The notes under the pieces were generated by a model. It did not search any database and was not told the DNA's origin. It worked only from the letters and a program-made list of their open reading frames with translations. Below, one piece after another: positions 56,401 through 64,000 of a stretch of 64,000 nucleotides of DNA. Numbering within the stretch: the first letter of the stretch is position 1; every line of letters starts with the position of its first letter. The position numbers and the translations under genes are program-made. Origin of the DNA: Halictus rubicundus (Eukaryota > Arthropoda > Insecta > Hymenoptera > Halictidae); contig NW_027488908.1 of NCBI RefSeq assembly GCF_050948215.1, positions 1 through 64,000 on the forward strand, written 5' to 3'.

Positions 56401-58101
56401 AGAGGATATGATAGGGGATTGGATAGTATAGGATAGGATAGAAAATGGGATAGGATAGATTATACGAGACGATAGAGGATAGGATAGAGAATAGGACATA
56501 GGATTGGATAGGATACGATAGAGGATAGGATAGGATGGGACAGTGGATAGGATCAGATAGAGGATAGGAAGGATAGAGGATAGGATAGGGGATTGGATAG
56601 GATAGAGGATAGGATAGGATAGAGGATAGGATAGGATAGAGGATAGGATAGGATAGAGGATAGGGTAGGATAGAGGATAGGATAGGTTAGAGAATAGGAT
56701 AGGATAGAGGATAGGATAGGATAGAGGATAGGATAGGATAGAGGATTGGATAGGATAGAGGATAGGAGACGATAGAGGTTGGGATAGGATAGAGGATAGG
56801 ATAGGATAGAGGATAGGATAGGATAGAGGATAGGATAGGATAGAGGATAGGATAGATTAGAGAATAGCATAGGATAGAGGGTAGGATGGGATAGAGGATA
56901 GGATAGATTAGAGAATAGCATAGGATATAGGGTAGGATGGGATAGAGGATAGGAGACGATAGAGGTTGGGATAGGATAGAGGATAGGATAGGATAGAGGA
57001 TAGGATAGGATAGAGGATAGGATAGATTAGAGAATAGCATAGGATAGAGGGTAGGATGGGATAGAGGATAGGATAGGTTACAGAATAGTATAGGATAGAG
57101 AATAGGATATAGGATTGGGTAGGATACGATAGACGATAGGATAGGATAGGATAGTGGATAGGATCAGATATAGGATAGGATCGGATAGAGGATAGGATAG
57201 GGGATTGGATAGGATAGAGGATAGGATAGGATAGAGGATAGGATAGGATAGGATAGAGGATAGGATAGAGGATAGGATAGAGGATAGGATAGGATAAAGG
57301 ATAGGATAGGTTAGAGAATAGTATTGGATAGAGGATAGGATAGGAAAACGGATAGGATATGATAGGGGATAGGATAGGATAGAGGATAGGATAGGGGATT
57401 GAATAGGATAGAGGATAGGATAGGATATAGGATAGGGTAGGATAGAGGATAGGATAGGATAGAGGATAGGATAGGATAGAGGATAGGATAGGATAGAGGA
57501 TAGGATAGGATAGAGGATTGGATAGGATAGATGATAGGAGACGATAGAGGATAGAATAGGATATAGGATAGGGTAGGATAGAGGATAGGATAGGATAGAG
57601 GATAGGATAGAATAGAGGATAGGATAGGATAGAGGATAGGATAGGATAGAGGATAGGATAGGATAGAGGATAGGATAGGATAGAGGATGGAATATGATAG
57701 AGGATACGATATTATAGAGGATAGGATAGGATAGAGCATAGGATAGGATAGAGGATAGGATAGGTTAGAGAATAGTGTAGGATATAGGATTGGATAGGAT
57801 ACGATAGAGGATAGGATAGGATGGGATAGTGGATAGGATCAGATAGAGGATAGGAAGGATAGAGGATAGGATAGGGGATTGGATAGCATAGAGGATAGGA
57901 TAGGATAGAGGATAGGATAGGATATAGGATAGGGTAGGATAGAGGATAGGATAGGATAGAGGATAGGATAGATTAGACAATAGCATAGGATAGAGGGTAG
58001 GATGGGATAGAGGATAGGATAGATTAGAGAATAGCATAGGATAGAGGGTAGGATGGGATAGAGGATAGGAGACGATAGAGGTTGGGATAGGATAGAGGAT
58101 A

Positions 58102-58117
58102 GGATAGGATAGAGGAT
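58102..58117. repeat. Possible target-site duplication, left copy
   Basis: The last 16 bases before the insertion, GGATAGGATAGAGGAT, are identical to the 16 bases right after the poly(A) tract. Aligned to the empty site at 56947-57060, which has two plain 17-mers between GGTTGGGATAGG and GATTAGAG, the overlap is exactly 16 bp. Another related empty site near 56765 has three plain 17-mers; against that one the insertion fits with no duplication. The repeat period makes the call ambiguous. Confidence 0.45.
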
Positions 58118-58514
58118 GAGAGCAAAGTGAACTACCAAGGAGTAAGGTGCTAAGAGTCAAAAGTTTCAGTAAATTCAGTCTGAATGCGCGAAGTTTTTGA
58201 GATTAAAACTAGCATAGGGAGAGAAAAAGAAAGTTTTAACGTGCGATTATGGAGTACGAGGAACTTTAAAGTGATAAAAACGCGATCAATCCGTAGGATA
58301 AACGAGATTCGGAAGAGTTCGTTAAAATCTAACAGGAAATAAGGGAAAATTAGGAGTATAATAGACTTACTAGACACTTTTTGATAAAACAAAAGTAAAA
58401 AGAACCGAAATAAAGGAACAGTTGCATATAAAAGTGAAAAAAAAAGAAGTGAAAAAGATCAATTAACACTTTGAATTGGACTAAATTAAAGTTGAACGGG
58501 CTGTGTAGTTTTGC

Positions 58515-58532
58515 TTAATTAATTAATTAATT
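58515..58532. repeat. TTAA tetranucleotide microsatellite
   Basis: Four and a half copies of TTAA stand inside the insertion. It is a short simple repeat unrelated to the flanking satellite, and no function is implied. Confidence 0.9.
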
Positions 58533-58688
58533 GTTCGATTAAATAATTGAGTGACCGATTTTTGGACTTTTTACAAAAATTTTGAATCCGCGAAAAGTGT
58601 GTGAGAACTCTGAGAAAACAAAGGATACGTCGCGAGGGGTCGGTACGAACACCAGGCCAAACACCTACGAGAAGGTAGGAAAGTGTTT

Positions 58689-58706
58689 ACCCTATATAAA
58701 AAGGGT
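58689..58706 (+). other. TATA-like sequence in a small hairpin
   Basis: ACCCT (58689-58693) and AGGGT (58702-58706) are perfect inverted repeats that enclose a TATATAAAA-like stretch. The core resembles a TATA box, and the arms could form a 5-bp stem with an 8-base loop. In an autonomous element this could be an internal promoter or leader structure. There is no downstream gene to support that, so the role is a guess. Confidence 0.35.
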
Positions 58707-59071
58707 TAGGCATGTGATTCGCGTAACGGATTCCTGAATTTTCTCCGATCTGAATGAAAATTTATATCCGGGCTTTATAAGGAAGGACCAGCAGAATAGG
58801 GGAAATTGGGAGATATTTCTCCCGGGTGGGAACAATTTTTCGATTCACCCCTCCCTTTTCGAGATACGGTCGACAAAAAGCCTGGGTATAGAGATAGGAA
58901 AAAAAGCGATAAGTGAAAGTTGTGAGGGCCTCGAGACCTTTAAAACGAGACCAAGAACGGCCAAATCGGATAAAGTAGATTTTTAGACTATACCGGGTGG
59001 CGAAAAGTTTTCGAACATTTTTGGAAAAAGCAAGCACGTGTAGCCCTTCTAAACTAAATTTCGGAAAAGTA

Positions 59072-59084
59072 GGGTGGGGTGGGG
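59072..59084 (+). other. G-rich tract in the insertion
   Basis: GGGTGGGGTGGGG has three runs of three or four G. Four runs would be needed for a simple intramolecular G-quadruplex, so only an intermolecular or incomplete form is possible. It is the most GC-rich spot in the insertion. Confidence 0.5.
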
Positions 59085-59267
59085 TTAAATGAAACCCCGT
59101 GGTGCAAAAAAATCCGCGAATTCGCATTTTTTCGCCAAAAACCGGCTTTTACGAGGAGAAGGAGACTTTTCTCGCGAAAACACAGAATAGGCCGGCGACC
59201 AGAAACCCGGTAGACTATACAAAGAAGACATAAAAAAGAGAGGTTGATTAGGGAAAAATACGTACTT

Positions 59268-59293
59268 CCCTCTTGGCGGATACGCCAAAAGGG
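59268..59293 (+). other. Stem-loop with GATA loop
   Basis: The left arm CCCTCTTGGCG (59268-59278) pairs with the right arm CGCCAAAAGGG (59283-59293) around the loop GATA. Ten of eleven positions are complementary, with one C/A mismatch. ACGT on each side (59260-59263 and 59294-59297) could extend the stem beyond a 4-base bulge. It is the strongest local hairpin that I see in the insertion and would be an RNA structure if the plus strand is transcribed. It is too short and imperfect to be called a terminal inverted repeat or a known ribozyme. Confidence 0.6.
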
Positions 59294-59594
59294 ACGTGGG
59301 AGGTGTTCTCTGCGAGTTTTTTAGGGAGCCCTCGGTCTTAAAGTATTGTACCCGGTATATAGCACGGCGTAGAGTCGCAGAAAAGCGAGAGATAAAACTT
59401 AATAATAATAGCGAGAAATAATTTTTAGACGTGGAATTTTGTCACACCTTAGCATAGGCTAGATAATAAGATAACGTTAGGTAGCGCATAACAAATTCTT
59501 AGATAGGATAGAAAAAGTCAAAAAAGAGAGAAAAAATTACTTTTAGACAGGAGTAGATTAAAAATAAATAGCGGGCGTATTATAATAAATGTTT

Positions 59595-59638
59595 GCGTGC
59601 GAAGTTAAAAGTAGATGCGTGCGAATTTAAAAGTAGAT
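59595..59638 (+). repeat. 22-bp direct repeat, two copies
   Basis: Two adjacent 22-bp copies, 59595-59616 and 59617-59638, both start GCGTGCGAA and end AAAAGTAGAT. They differ at one base (G against T at the tenth position). It marks the transition into the AT-rich right part of the insertion. Short tandem repeats near the 3' end are common in untranslated regions of retroelements, but this alone is not diagnostic. Confidence 0.85.
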
Positions 59639-59639
59639 C

Positions 59640-59997
59640 TAAGTACAAGTAGAAATATAAATATAAATACAAATATAAGTATAGATAATCAAATTAAACT
59701 AAATTAAAAGACAAACGATAATACAAATAAGTAGTTTAGCTTTAGATGTACATAAGGAATAGGTTTAGATTTAGAATTAGACTTAGACTCCAAGAGTATA
59801 AAAATAAGCGATAATAATAGATAAAAATCGAAGCGAATAAATAGAATTAAGATTAAGATTAAGATTTAGAAAAGTATAGAACAAGCGAACGAGATTTCAA
59901 ATAGAAGATATTAGCATAATAGACAGATAGATTTTAACAATATGAATTTATGTAACTTTTTGGCATTTAATTGAAACAAATAGAGACAAATGACCTT
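59640..59997 (+). other. AT-rich 3' region of the insertion
   Basis: This stretch is dominated by A and T and is full of short imperfect repeats: ATAAATATAAATACAAATATA near 59656, TTTAGATTTAGAATTAGACTTAGAC near 59764, and GATTAAGATTAAGATT near 59850. It contains AATAAA at 59836-59841 but no canonical polyadenylation signal within 10-35 bases of the A tract. No open frame is seen. It is best described as untranslated-region-like DNA leading to the poly(A) end. Confidence 0.65.
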
Positions 59998-60010
59998 AAA
60001 AAAAAAAAAA
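59998..60010 (+). other. Poly(A) tract at the insertion 3' end
   Basis: Thirteen consecutive A residues follow TGACCTT and directly abut satellite GGATAGG. The position at the exact junction is what target-primed reverse transcription of a polyadenylated RNA leaves. A chance A run is unlikely at precisely the boundary, although an A-rich simple repeat at the end of another element type cannot be excluded. Confidence 0.8.
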
Positions 60011-60026
60011 GGATAGGATAGAGGAT
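60011..60026. repeat. Possible target-site duplication, right copy
   Basis: The first 16 bases after the poly(A) tract, GGATAGGATAGAGGAT, equal the last 16 before the insertion. Because the target is a 17-bp repeat, this identity can be repeat periodicity rather than a true duplication. Confidence 0.45.
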
Positions 60027-63000
60027 AGGATAGGATAGAGGATAGGATAGATTAGAGAATAGCATAGGATAGAGGGTAGGATGGGATAGAGGATAGGATA
60101 GGTTAGAGAATAGTATAGAATAGAGAATAGGATATAGGATTGGATAGGATACGATAGAGGATAGGATAGGATAGGATAGTGGATAGGATCAGATATAGGA
60201 TAGGATCGGATAGAGGATAGGATAGGGGATTGGATAGGATAGAGGATAGGATAGGATAGAGGATAGGATAGGATAGGATAGAGGATAGGATAGGATAGAG
60301 GATAGGATAGGATAGGATAGACGATAGGATAGAGGATAGGATAGAGGATAGGATAGGATAAAGGATAGGATAGGTTAGAGAATAGTATAGGATAGAGGAT
60401 AGGATAGGAAAGCGGATAGGATATGATAGATGATAGGATAGGATAGAGGATAGGATAGGGGATTGAATAGGATAGAGGATAGGATAGGATAGAGGATAGG
60501 ATAGGATAGGATAGAGGATAGGATAGGATAGAGGATAGGATAGGATAGAGGATTGGATAGGATAGATGATAGGAGACGATAGAGGTTGGGATAGGATAGA
60601 GGATAGGATAGGATAGAGGATAGGATAGGATAGAGGTTAACATAGGGGATTGGATAGGATAAAGGATAGGATACGATAGAGGATAGGATAGGATATAGGA
60701 TAGGGTAGGATAGAGGATAGGATAGGATAGAGGATAGGATAGGATAGAGGATAGGATAGGATAGAGGATAGGATAGGATAGAGGATGGAATATGATAGAG
60801 GATACGATATTATAGAGGATAGGATAGGATAGAGCATAGGATAGTATAGAGGATAGGATAGGTTAGAGAATAGTATAGGATAGAGGATAGGATAGGAAAG
60901 CGGATAGGACATGATAGGGGATAGGATAGGATAGAGGATATGATAGGGGATTGGATAGGATAGGATAGGATAGAAAATGGGATAGGATAGAGTATACGAG
61001 ACGATAGAGGATAGGATAGAGAATAGGATATAGGATTGGATAGGATACGATAGAGGATAGGATAGGATGGGATAGTGGATAGGATCAGATAGAGGATAGG
61101 AAGGATAGAGGATAGGATAGGGGATTGGATAGGATAGAGGATAGGATAGGATAGAGGATAGGATAGGATAGAGGATAGGGTAGGATAGAGGATAGGATAG
61201 GTTAGAGAATAGGATAGGATAGAGGATAGGATAGGATAGAGGATAGGATAGGGTAGAGGATAGGATAGGATAGGATAGAGGATAGGATAGGATAGAGGAT
61301 AGGATAGGATAGAGGATAGGATAGGATAGAGGATAGGATAGGATAGAGGTAGGATAGGATAGAGGATTGGATAGGATAGAGGATAGGAGACGATAGAGGT
61401 TGGGATAGGATAGAGGATAGGATAGGATAGAGGATAGGATAGGATAGAGGATAGGATAGGATAGAGGATGGAATATGATAGAGGATACGATATTATAGAG
61501 GATAGGATAGGATAGAGCATAGGATAGGATAGAGGATAGGATAGGTTAGAGAATAGTATAGGATAGAGGATAGGCTAGGAAAGCGGATAGGATATGATAG
61601 GGGATAGGATAGGATAGAGGATAGGATAGGTTAGAGAATAGTATAGGATAGAGGATAGGATAGGATAGCGGATAGGATATGATAGAGGATAGGATAGGAT
61701 AGAGGATAGGATAGGATAGAGGATAGGATAGGATAGAGGATAGGATAGGATAGAGGATAGGATAGGATAGAGGATGGAATATGATAGAGGATACGATATT
61801 ATAGAGGATAGGATAGGATAGAGCATAGGATAGGATAGAGGTTAGGATAGGTTAGAGAATAGTATAGGATGGAGGATAGGATAGGAAAGCGGATAGGATA
61901 TGATAGGGGATAGGATAGGATAAAGGATAGGATAGGTTAGAGAATAGTATAGGATAGAGGATAGGATAGGATAGCGGATAGGATATGATAGAGGATAGGA
62001 TAGGATAGAGGATAGGATAGGATAGGGTAGAAAATGGGATAGGATAGAGTACAGGAGACGATAGAGGATAGGATAGAGAATAGGATAGGATAGAGGATGG
62101 GATAGGATAGAGGATAATATAGGGGATTGGATAGGATAGAGAATAGGAGACGATAGAAGATAGGATAGGATAGAGTATACGATATTATAAAGGATAGGAT
62201 ACGATAGAGGATAGGATAGGATAGAGGATAGGATAGGTTAGAGAATAGTATAGGATAGAGGATAGGATAGGAAAGCGGATAGGATATGATAGGGGATAGG
62301 ATAGGATAGAGGATAGGATAGGTTAGAGAATAGTATAGGATAGAGGATAGGATAGGATAGAGGATAGGATAGGATAGAGGATAGGATAGGATAGGATAGA
62401 GAATAGGATAGGATAGAGGATAGGATAGGATAGAGTATAGGATAGGATAGAGGATAGGATAGGATAGAGGATAGGATAGGATAGAGGATAGGATAGGATA
62501 GAGGATAGGATAGGTTAGAGAATAGTATAGGATAGAGGATAGGATAGGAAAGCGGATAGGATATGATAAGGGATAGGATGGGAAAGAGGATAGGATAGGG
62601 GATTGGATAGGATAGGATAGGATAGAAAATGGGATAGGATAGAGTATACGAGACGATAGAGGATAGGATAGAGAATAGGATATAGGATTGGATAGGATAC
62701 GGTAGAGGATAGGATAGGATAGGATAGTGGATAGGATCAGATAGAGGATAGGATCGGATAGAGGATAGGATAGGGGATTGGATAGGATAGAGGATAGGAT
62801 AGGATAGAGGATAGGATAGGATAGAGGATAGGGTAGGATAGAGGATAGGATAGGATAGAGGATAGGATAGGTTAGAGAATAGGATAGGATAGAGGATAGG
62901 ATAGGATAGAGGATAGGATAGGATAGAGGATAGGATAGGATAGAGGATTGGATAGGATAGAGGATAGGAGACGATAGAGGTTGCGATAGGATAGAGGATA

Positions 63001-64000
63001 GGATAGGATAGAGGATAGGATAGGATAGAGGTTAACATAGGGGATTGGATAGGATAGAGGATAGGATACGATAGAGGATAGGGTAGGATAGAGGATAGGA
63101 TAGGATAGAGGATAGGATAGGATTGAGGGTAGGATAGGATAGTGGATAGGATAGGATAGAGGATACGATATTATAGAGGATAGAATAGGATAGAGGATAG
63201 GGGATTGGATAGGATAGAGGATAGGATAGGATAGAGGATAGGATAGGATAGAGGATAGGATAGGATAGAGGATAGGATAGACTAGAGAATAGCATAGGAT
63301 AGATGGTAGGATGGGATAGAGGATAGGATAGGTTAGAGAATAGTATAGGATAGAGAATAGGATATAGGATTGGATAGGATACGATAGAGGATAGGATAGG
63401 ATAGGATAGTGGATACTATCAGATAAAGCATAGGATCGGATAGAGGATAGGATAGAGGATACGATATTATAAAGGATAAGATAGGATAGAGGATAGGATA
63501 GAGGATAGGATAGGATAGAGGATAGGATATTATAGAGGATAGGATAGGATAGAGGATAGGATAGGTTAGAGGATAGGATAGGATAGAGGATAGGATAGGA
63601 TAGAGGATAGGATAGGTTAGAGAATAGGATAGGATAGAGGATAGGATAGGAAAGCGGATAGGATATGATTGGGGATAGGATAGGATAGAGGATAGGATAG
63701 GATAAGATAGAAAATGGAATAGGATAGAGTATACGAGACGATAGAGGATAGGATAGAGAATAGGATATAGGATTGGATAGGATACGATAGATGATAGGAT
63801 AGGATAGGATAGTGGATAGGATCAGATAGAGGATAGGATCGGATAGAGCATAGGATAGGGGATTGGATAGGATAGAGGATAGGATAGGATAGAGGATAGG
63901 ATAGGATAGAGAATAGGATAGGATAGAGGATAGGGGATTGGATAGGATAGAGGATAGGATAGGATAGTGGATAGGATAGGATAGAGGATAGGATAGGATA
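60011..64000. repeat. GGATA/GA satellite array, right block
   Basis: The satellite resumes with the same unit, strand orientation and higher-order markers as at 56-58 kb: GATTAGAGAATAGCATAGG, GGATCAGATA, GGAAAGCGGATAGG, GAGGATGGAATATGATAG, TATACGAGACGATAG and GAGGTTAACATAGG. The marker order right after the insertion (GATTAGAG, GGGTAGGATGGG, GGTTAGAGAATAG, then GGATATAGGATTGG) follows on from the order right before it. The insertion therefore split one pre-existing higher-order repeat. The array runs off the window end. No gene is seen. Confidence 0.93.

Larger units (their letters stand above)
1..58117. repeat. GGATA/GA satellite array, left block
   Basis: The whole stretch is built from the pentamer GGATA punctuated by GA. 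The dominant unit is GAGGATAGGATAGGATA (17 bp); 12-bp units (two pentamers) and 22-bp units (four pentamers) are interspersed. The plus strand of the consensus has 7 G, 7 A, 3 T and no C, so each C marks a mutation. The reverse strand reads TATCC repeats and has no stop codon in any frame, which produces long but meaningless open frames. Divergence rises from left to right: near-perfect units dominate up to about 17 kb, and complex variant-rich higher-order repeats dominate after about 23.5 kb. No gene, RNA gene or regulatory site is recognisable inside. The identification as tandem satellite is direct. The chromosomal location (centromeric, subtelomeric or other) is not shown. Confidence 0.98.
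48482..58117. repeat. Satellite domain F: mosaic of higher-order repeat fragments
   Basis: After the superduplication the array continues with rearranged fragments of the same higher-order families. A variant of the GTATAGGTTATAGG marker followed by AAAATTGAGG occurs at 49267 and 49531, giving a 264-bp local duplication. A block of about 630 bp (GGTTAGAGAATAG, GGAAAGCGG, TATACGAGACGATAG, GAGGTTAACATAGG, GGGGATTGGTTAGG) begins near 51450 and recurs 1369 bp downstream, with a third, slightly different copy a further 1590 bp on (near 54500). The 56-58 kb part repeats a shorter pattern containing GATTAGAGAATAGCATAGG and GGATGGGATAGAGG. No gene is seen. Confidence 0.82.
58118..60010 (+). mobile_element. 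Poly(A)-ended insertion, probable retroposed element
   Basis: This 1,893-bp segment is the only non-satellite DNA in the window. The satellite stops after GAGGAT at 58117 and restarts with GGATAGG at 60011. The right end is a 13-A tract, and the segment's A-rich composition rises toward it. This asymmetry, a possible 16-bp target-site duplication and insertion into intact satellite match a non-LTR retrotransposon copy (probably 5'-truncated or non-autonomous) or a retroposed transcript. No coding frame of useful length lies on the plus strand; the reverse strand has only short unrecognised frames of 80, 121 and 67 residues. I see no reverse transcriptase or endonuclease motif, terminal inverted repeats or paired LTRs. 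No AATAAA lies close to the tail; the nearest I noticed is at 59836-59841, about 157 bp upstream. The left third is A-rich, the middle (about 58600-59400) is more GC-balanced, and the right third is very AT-rich. The element family is not recognised. Confidence 0.7.

Noticed and set aside
697..57739. Dozens of long reverse-strand open frames in the satellite, up to 2,287 codons (12841-19704)
   Set aside because: The repeat has no stop codon on that strand in any frame, overlapping frames give the same YPILSSILSYPLSYPIL-type cycle, and starts and stops fall at random variant units. They are compositional artefacts.
58150..59288. Reverse-strand frames of 80, 121 and 67 residues inside the insertion (58150-58392, 58762-59127, 59085-59288)
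   Set aside because: They lie antisense to the poly(A) orientation, overlap one another, and show no motif or composition that I recognise as coding. They are not supported as genes.
58118..60010. LTR retrotransposon or solo LTR (a TGTCACACC sequence near 59440 resembles an LTR start)
   Set aside because: No second copy, no paired terminal repeats, no primer-binding site or purine tract in the right place, and the right end is poly(A) rather than CA.
58118..60010. SINE with an RNA polymerase III promoter, or a self-cleaving ribozyme at the 5' end
   Set aside because: I could not find a convincing A box and B box pair or a tRNA-like start, and no hammerhead core (CTGATGAG with GAAA) on either strand. 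The length is also far above a typical SINE.
58118..60010. DNA transposon with terminal inverted repeats
   Set aside because: The left end (GAGAGCAAAG) and the right end (CCTTAAAAAA) are not complementary.
1..64000. CRISPR array
   Set aside because: The repeats are contiguous 12-22 bp units with no unique spacers of constant length, and the context is eukaryotic-type satellite.
1..64000. True telomere of the TTAGG type
   Set aside because: TTAGG appears only as scattered single variants such as GGTTAGG. There is no run of TTAGG, and the array is interrupted by GA punctuation and higher-order structure.
1..64000. Array of GATA-factor binding sites
   Set aside because: The consensus has G before GATA (GGATAG), whereas GATA factors prefer A or T there. 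Only occasional variants (AGATAG) fit.
1..64000. tRNA, rRNA or protein-coding host genes
   Set aside because: No cloverleaf, rRNA segment or recognisable protein family is visible anywhere in the satellite or the insertion.

Overview
The window is almost entirely satellite DNA. About 62.1 kb of the 64 kb is one tandem array made of the pentamer GGATA plus a GA dinucleotide. The commonest unit is the 17-mer GAGGATAGGATAGGATA (GA plus three pentamers). The 12-mer with two pentamers and the 22-mer with four are regular variants. I find no protein-coding gene, rRNA, tRNA or CRISPR array that I can support. The only non-satellite DNA is one 1,893-bp insertion at 58118-60010 that ends in 13 A residues.

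The array points to a eukaryotic heterochromatic region (pericentromeric, subtelomeric or a repeat-rich sex or B chromosome), because it combines a megasatellite-like array, higher-order repeats and a poly(A)-ended insertion. The species cannot be named. The pentamer read as ATAGG is one base from the arthropod telomere repeat TTAGG, and the AT-rich insertion would fit an invertebrate, but both are weak hints.

Layout: 1-8050, mostly homogeneous 17-mers with a recurring composite variant block. 8051-17300, 17-mers with two new variant markers (ATATAATAGGATTGAGG and GGTAATTGG) and a perfect run of about 45 units. 17301-23480, more diverged and rich in 12-mers, with duplicated segments spaced about 0.9, 1.4 and 1.9 kb. 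23481-33937, strongly diverged, with new markers (GGAGACGATAG, GGGGATTGG, GGTTAACATAGG) and many local tandem duplications. 33938-48481, two tandem copies of a 7,258-bp superunit, identical wherever compared, each holding three higher-order units of 2,217, 2,622 and 2,419 bp. 48482-58117, mosaic higher-order repeats. 58118-60010, the poly(A)-ended insertion. 60011-64000, the same satellite family continuing in matching repeat context.

The reverse strand (TATCC-rich) contains no stop codon in any frame of the consensus, so it shows open frames up to 6.9 kb. They are a by-product of repeat sequence: 17 bp is not a multiple of three, so every frame reads the same 17-residue peptide. I reject them as genes. 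The features worth a second look are the insertion and its target-site phase, the 7,258-bp duplication, and the three-level repeat hierarchy (5 bp, 12/17 bp, 2.2-2.6 kb, 7.3 kb).
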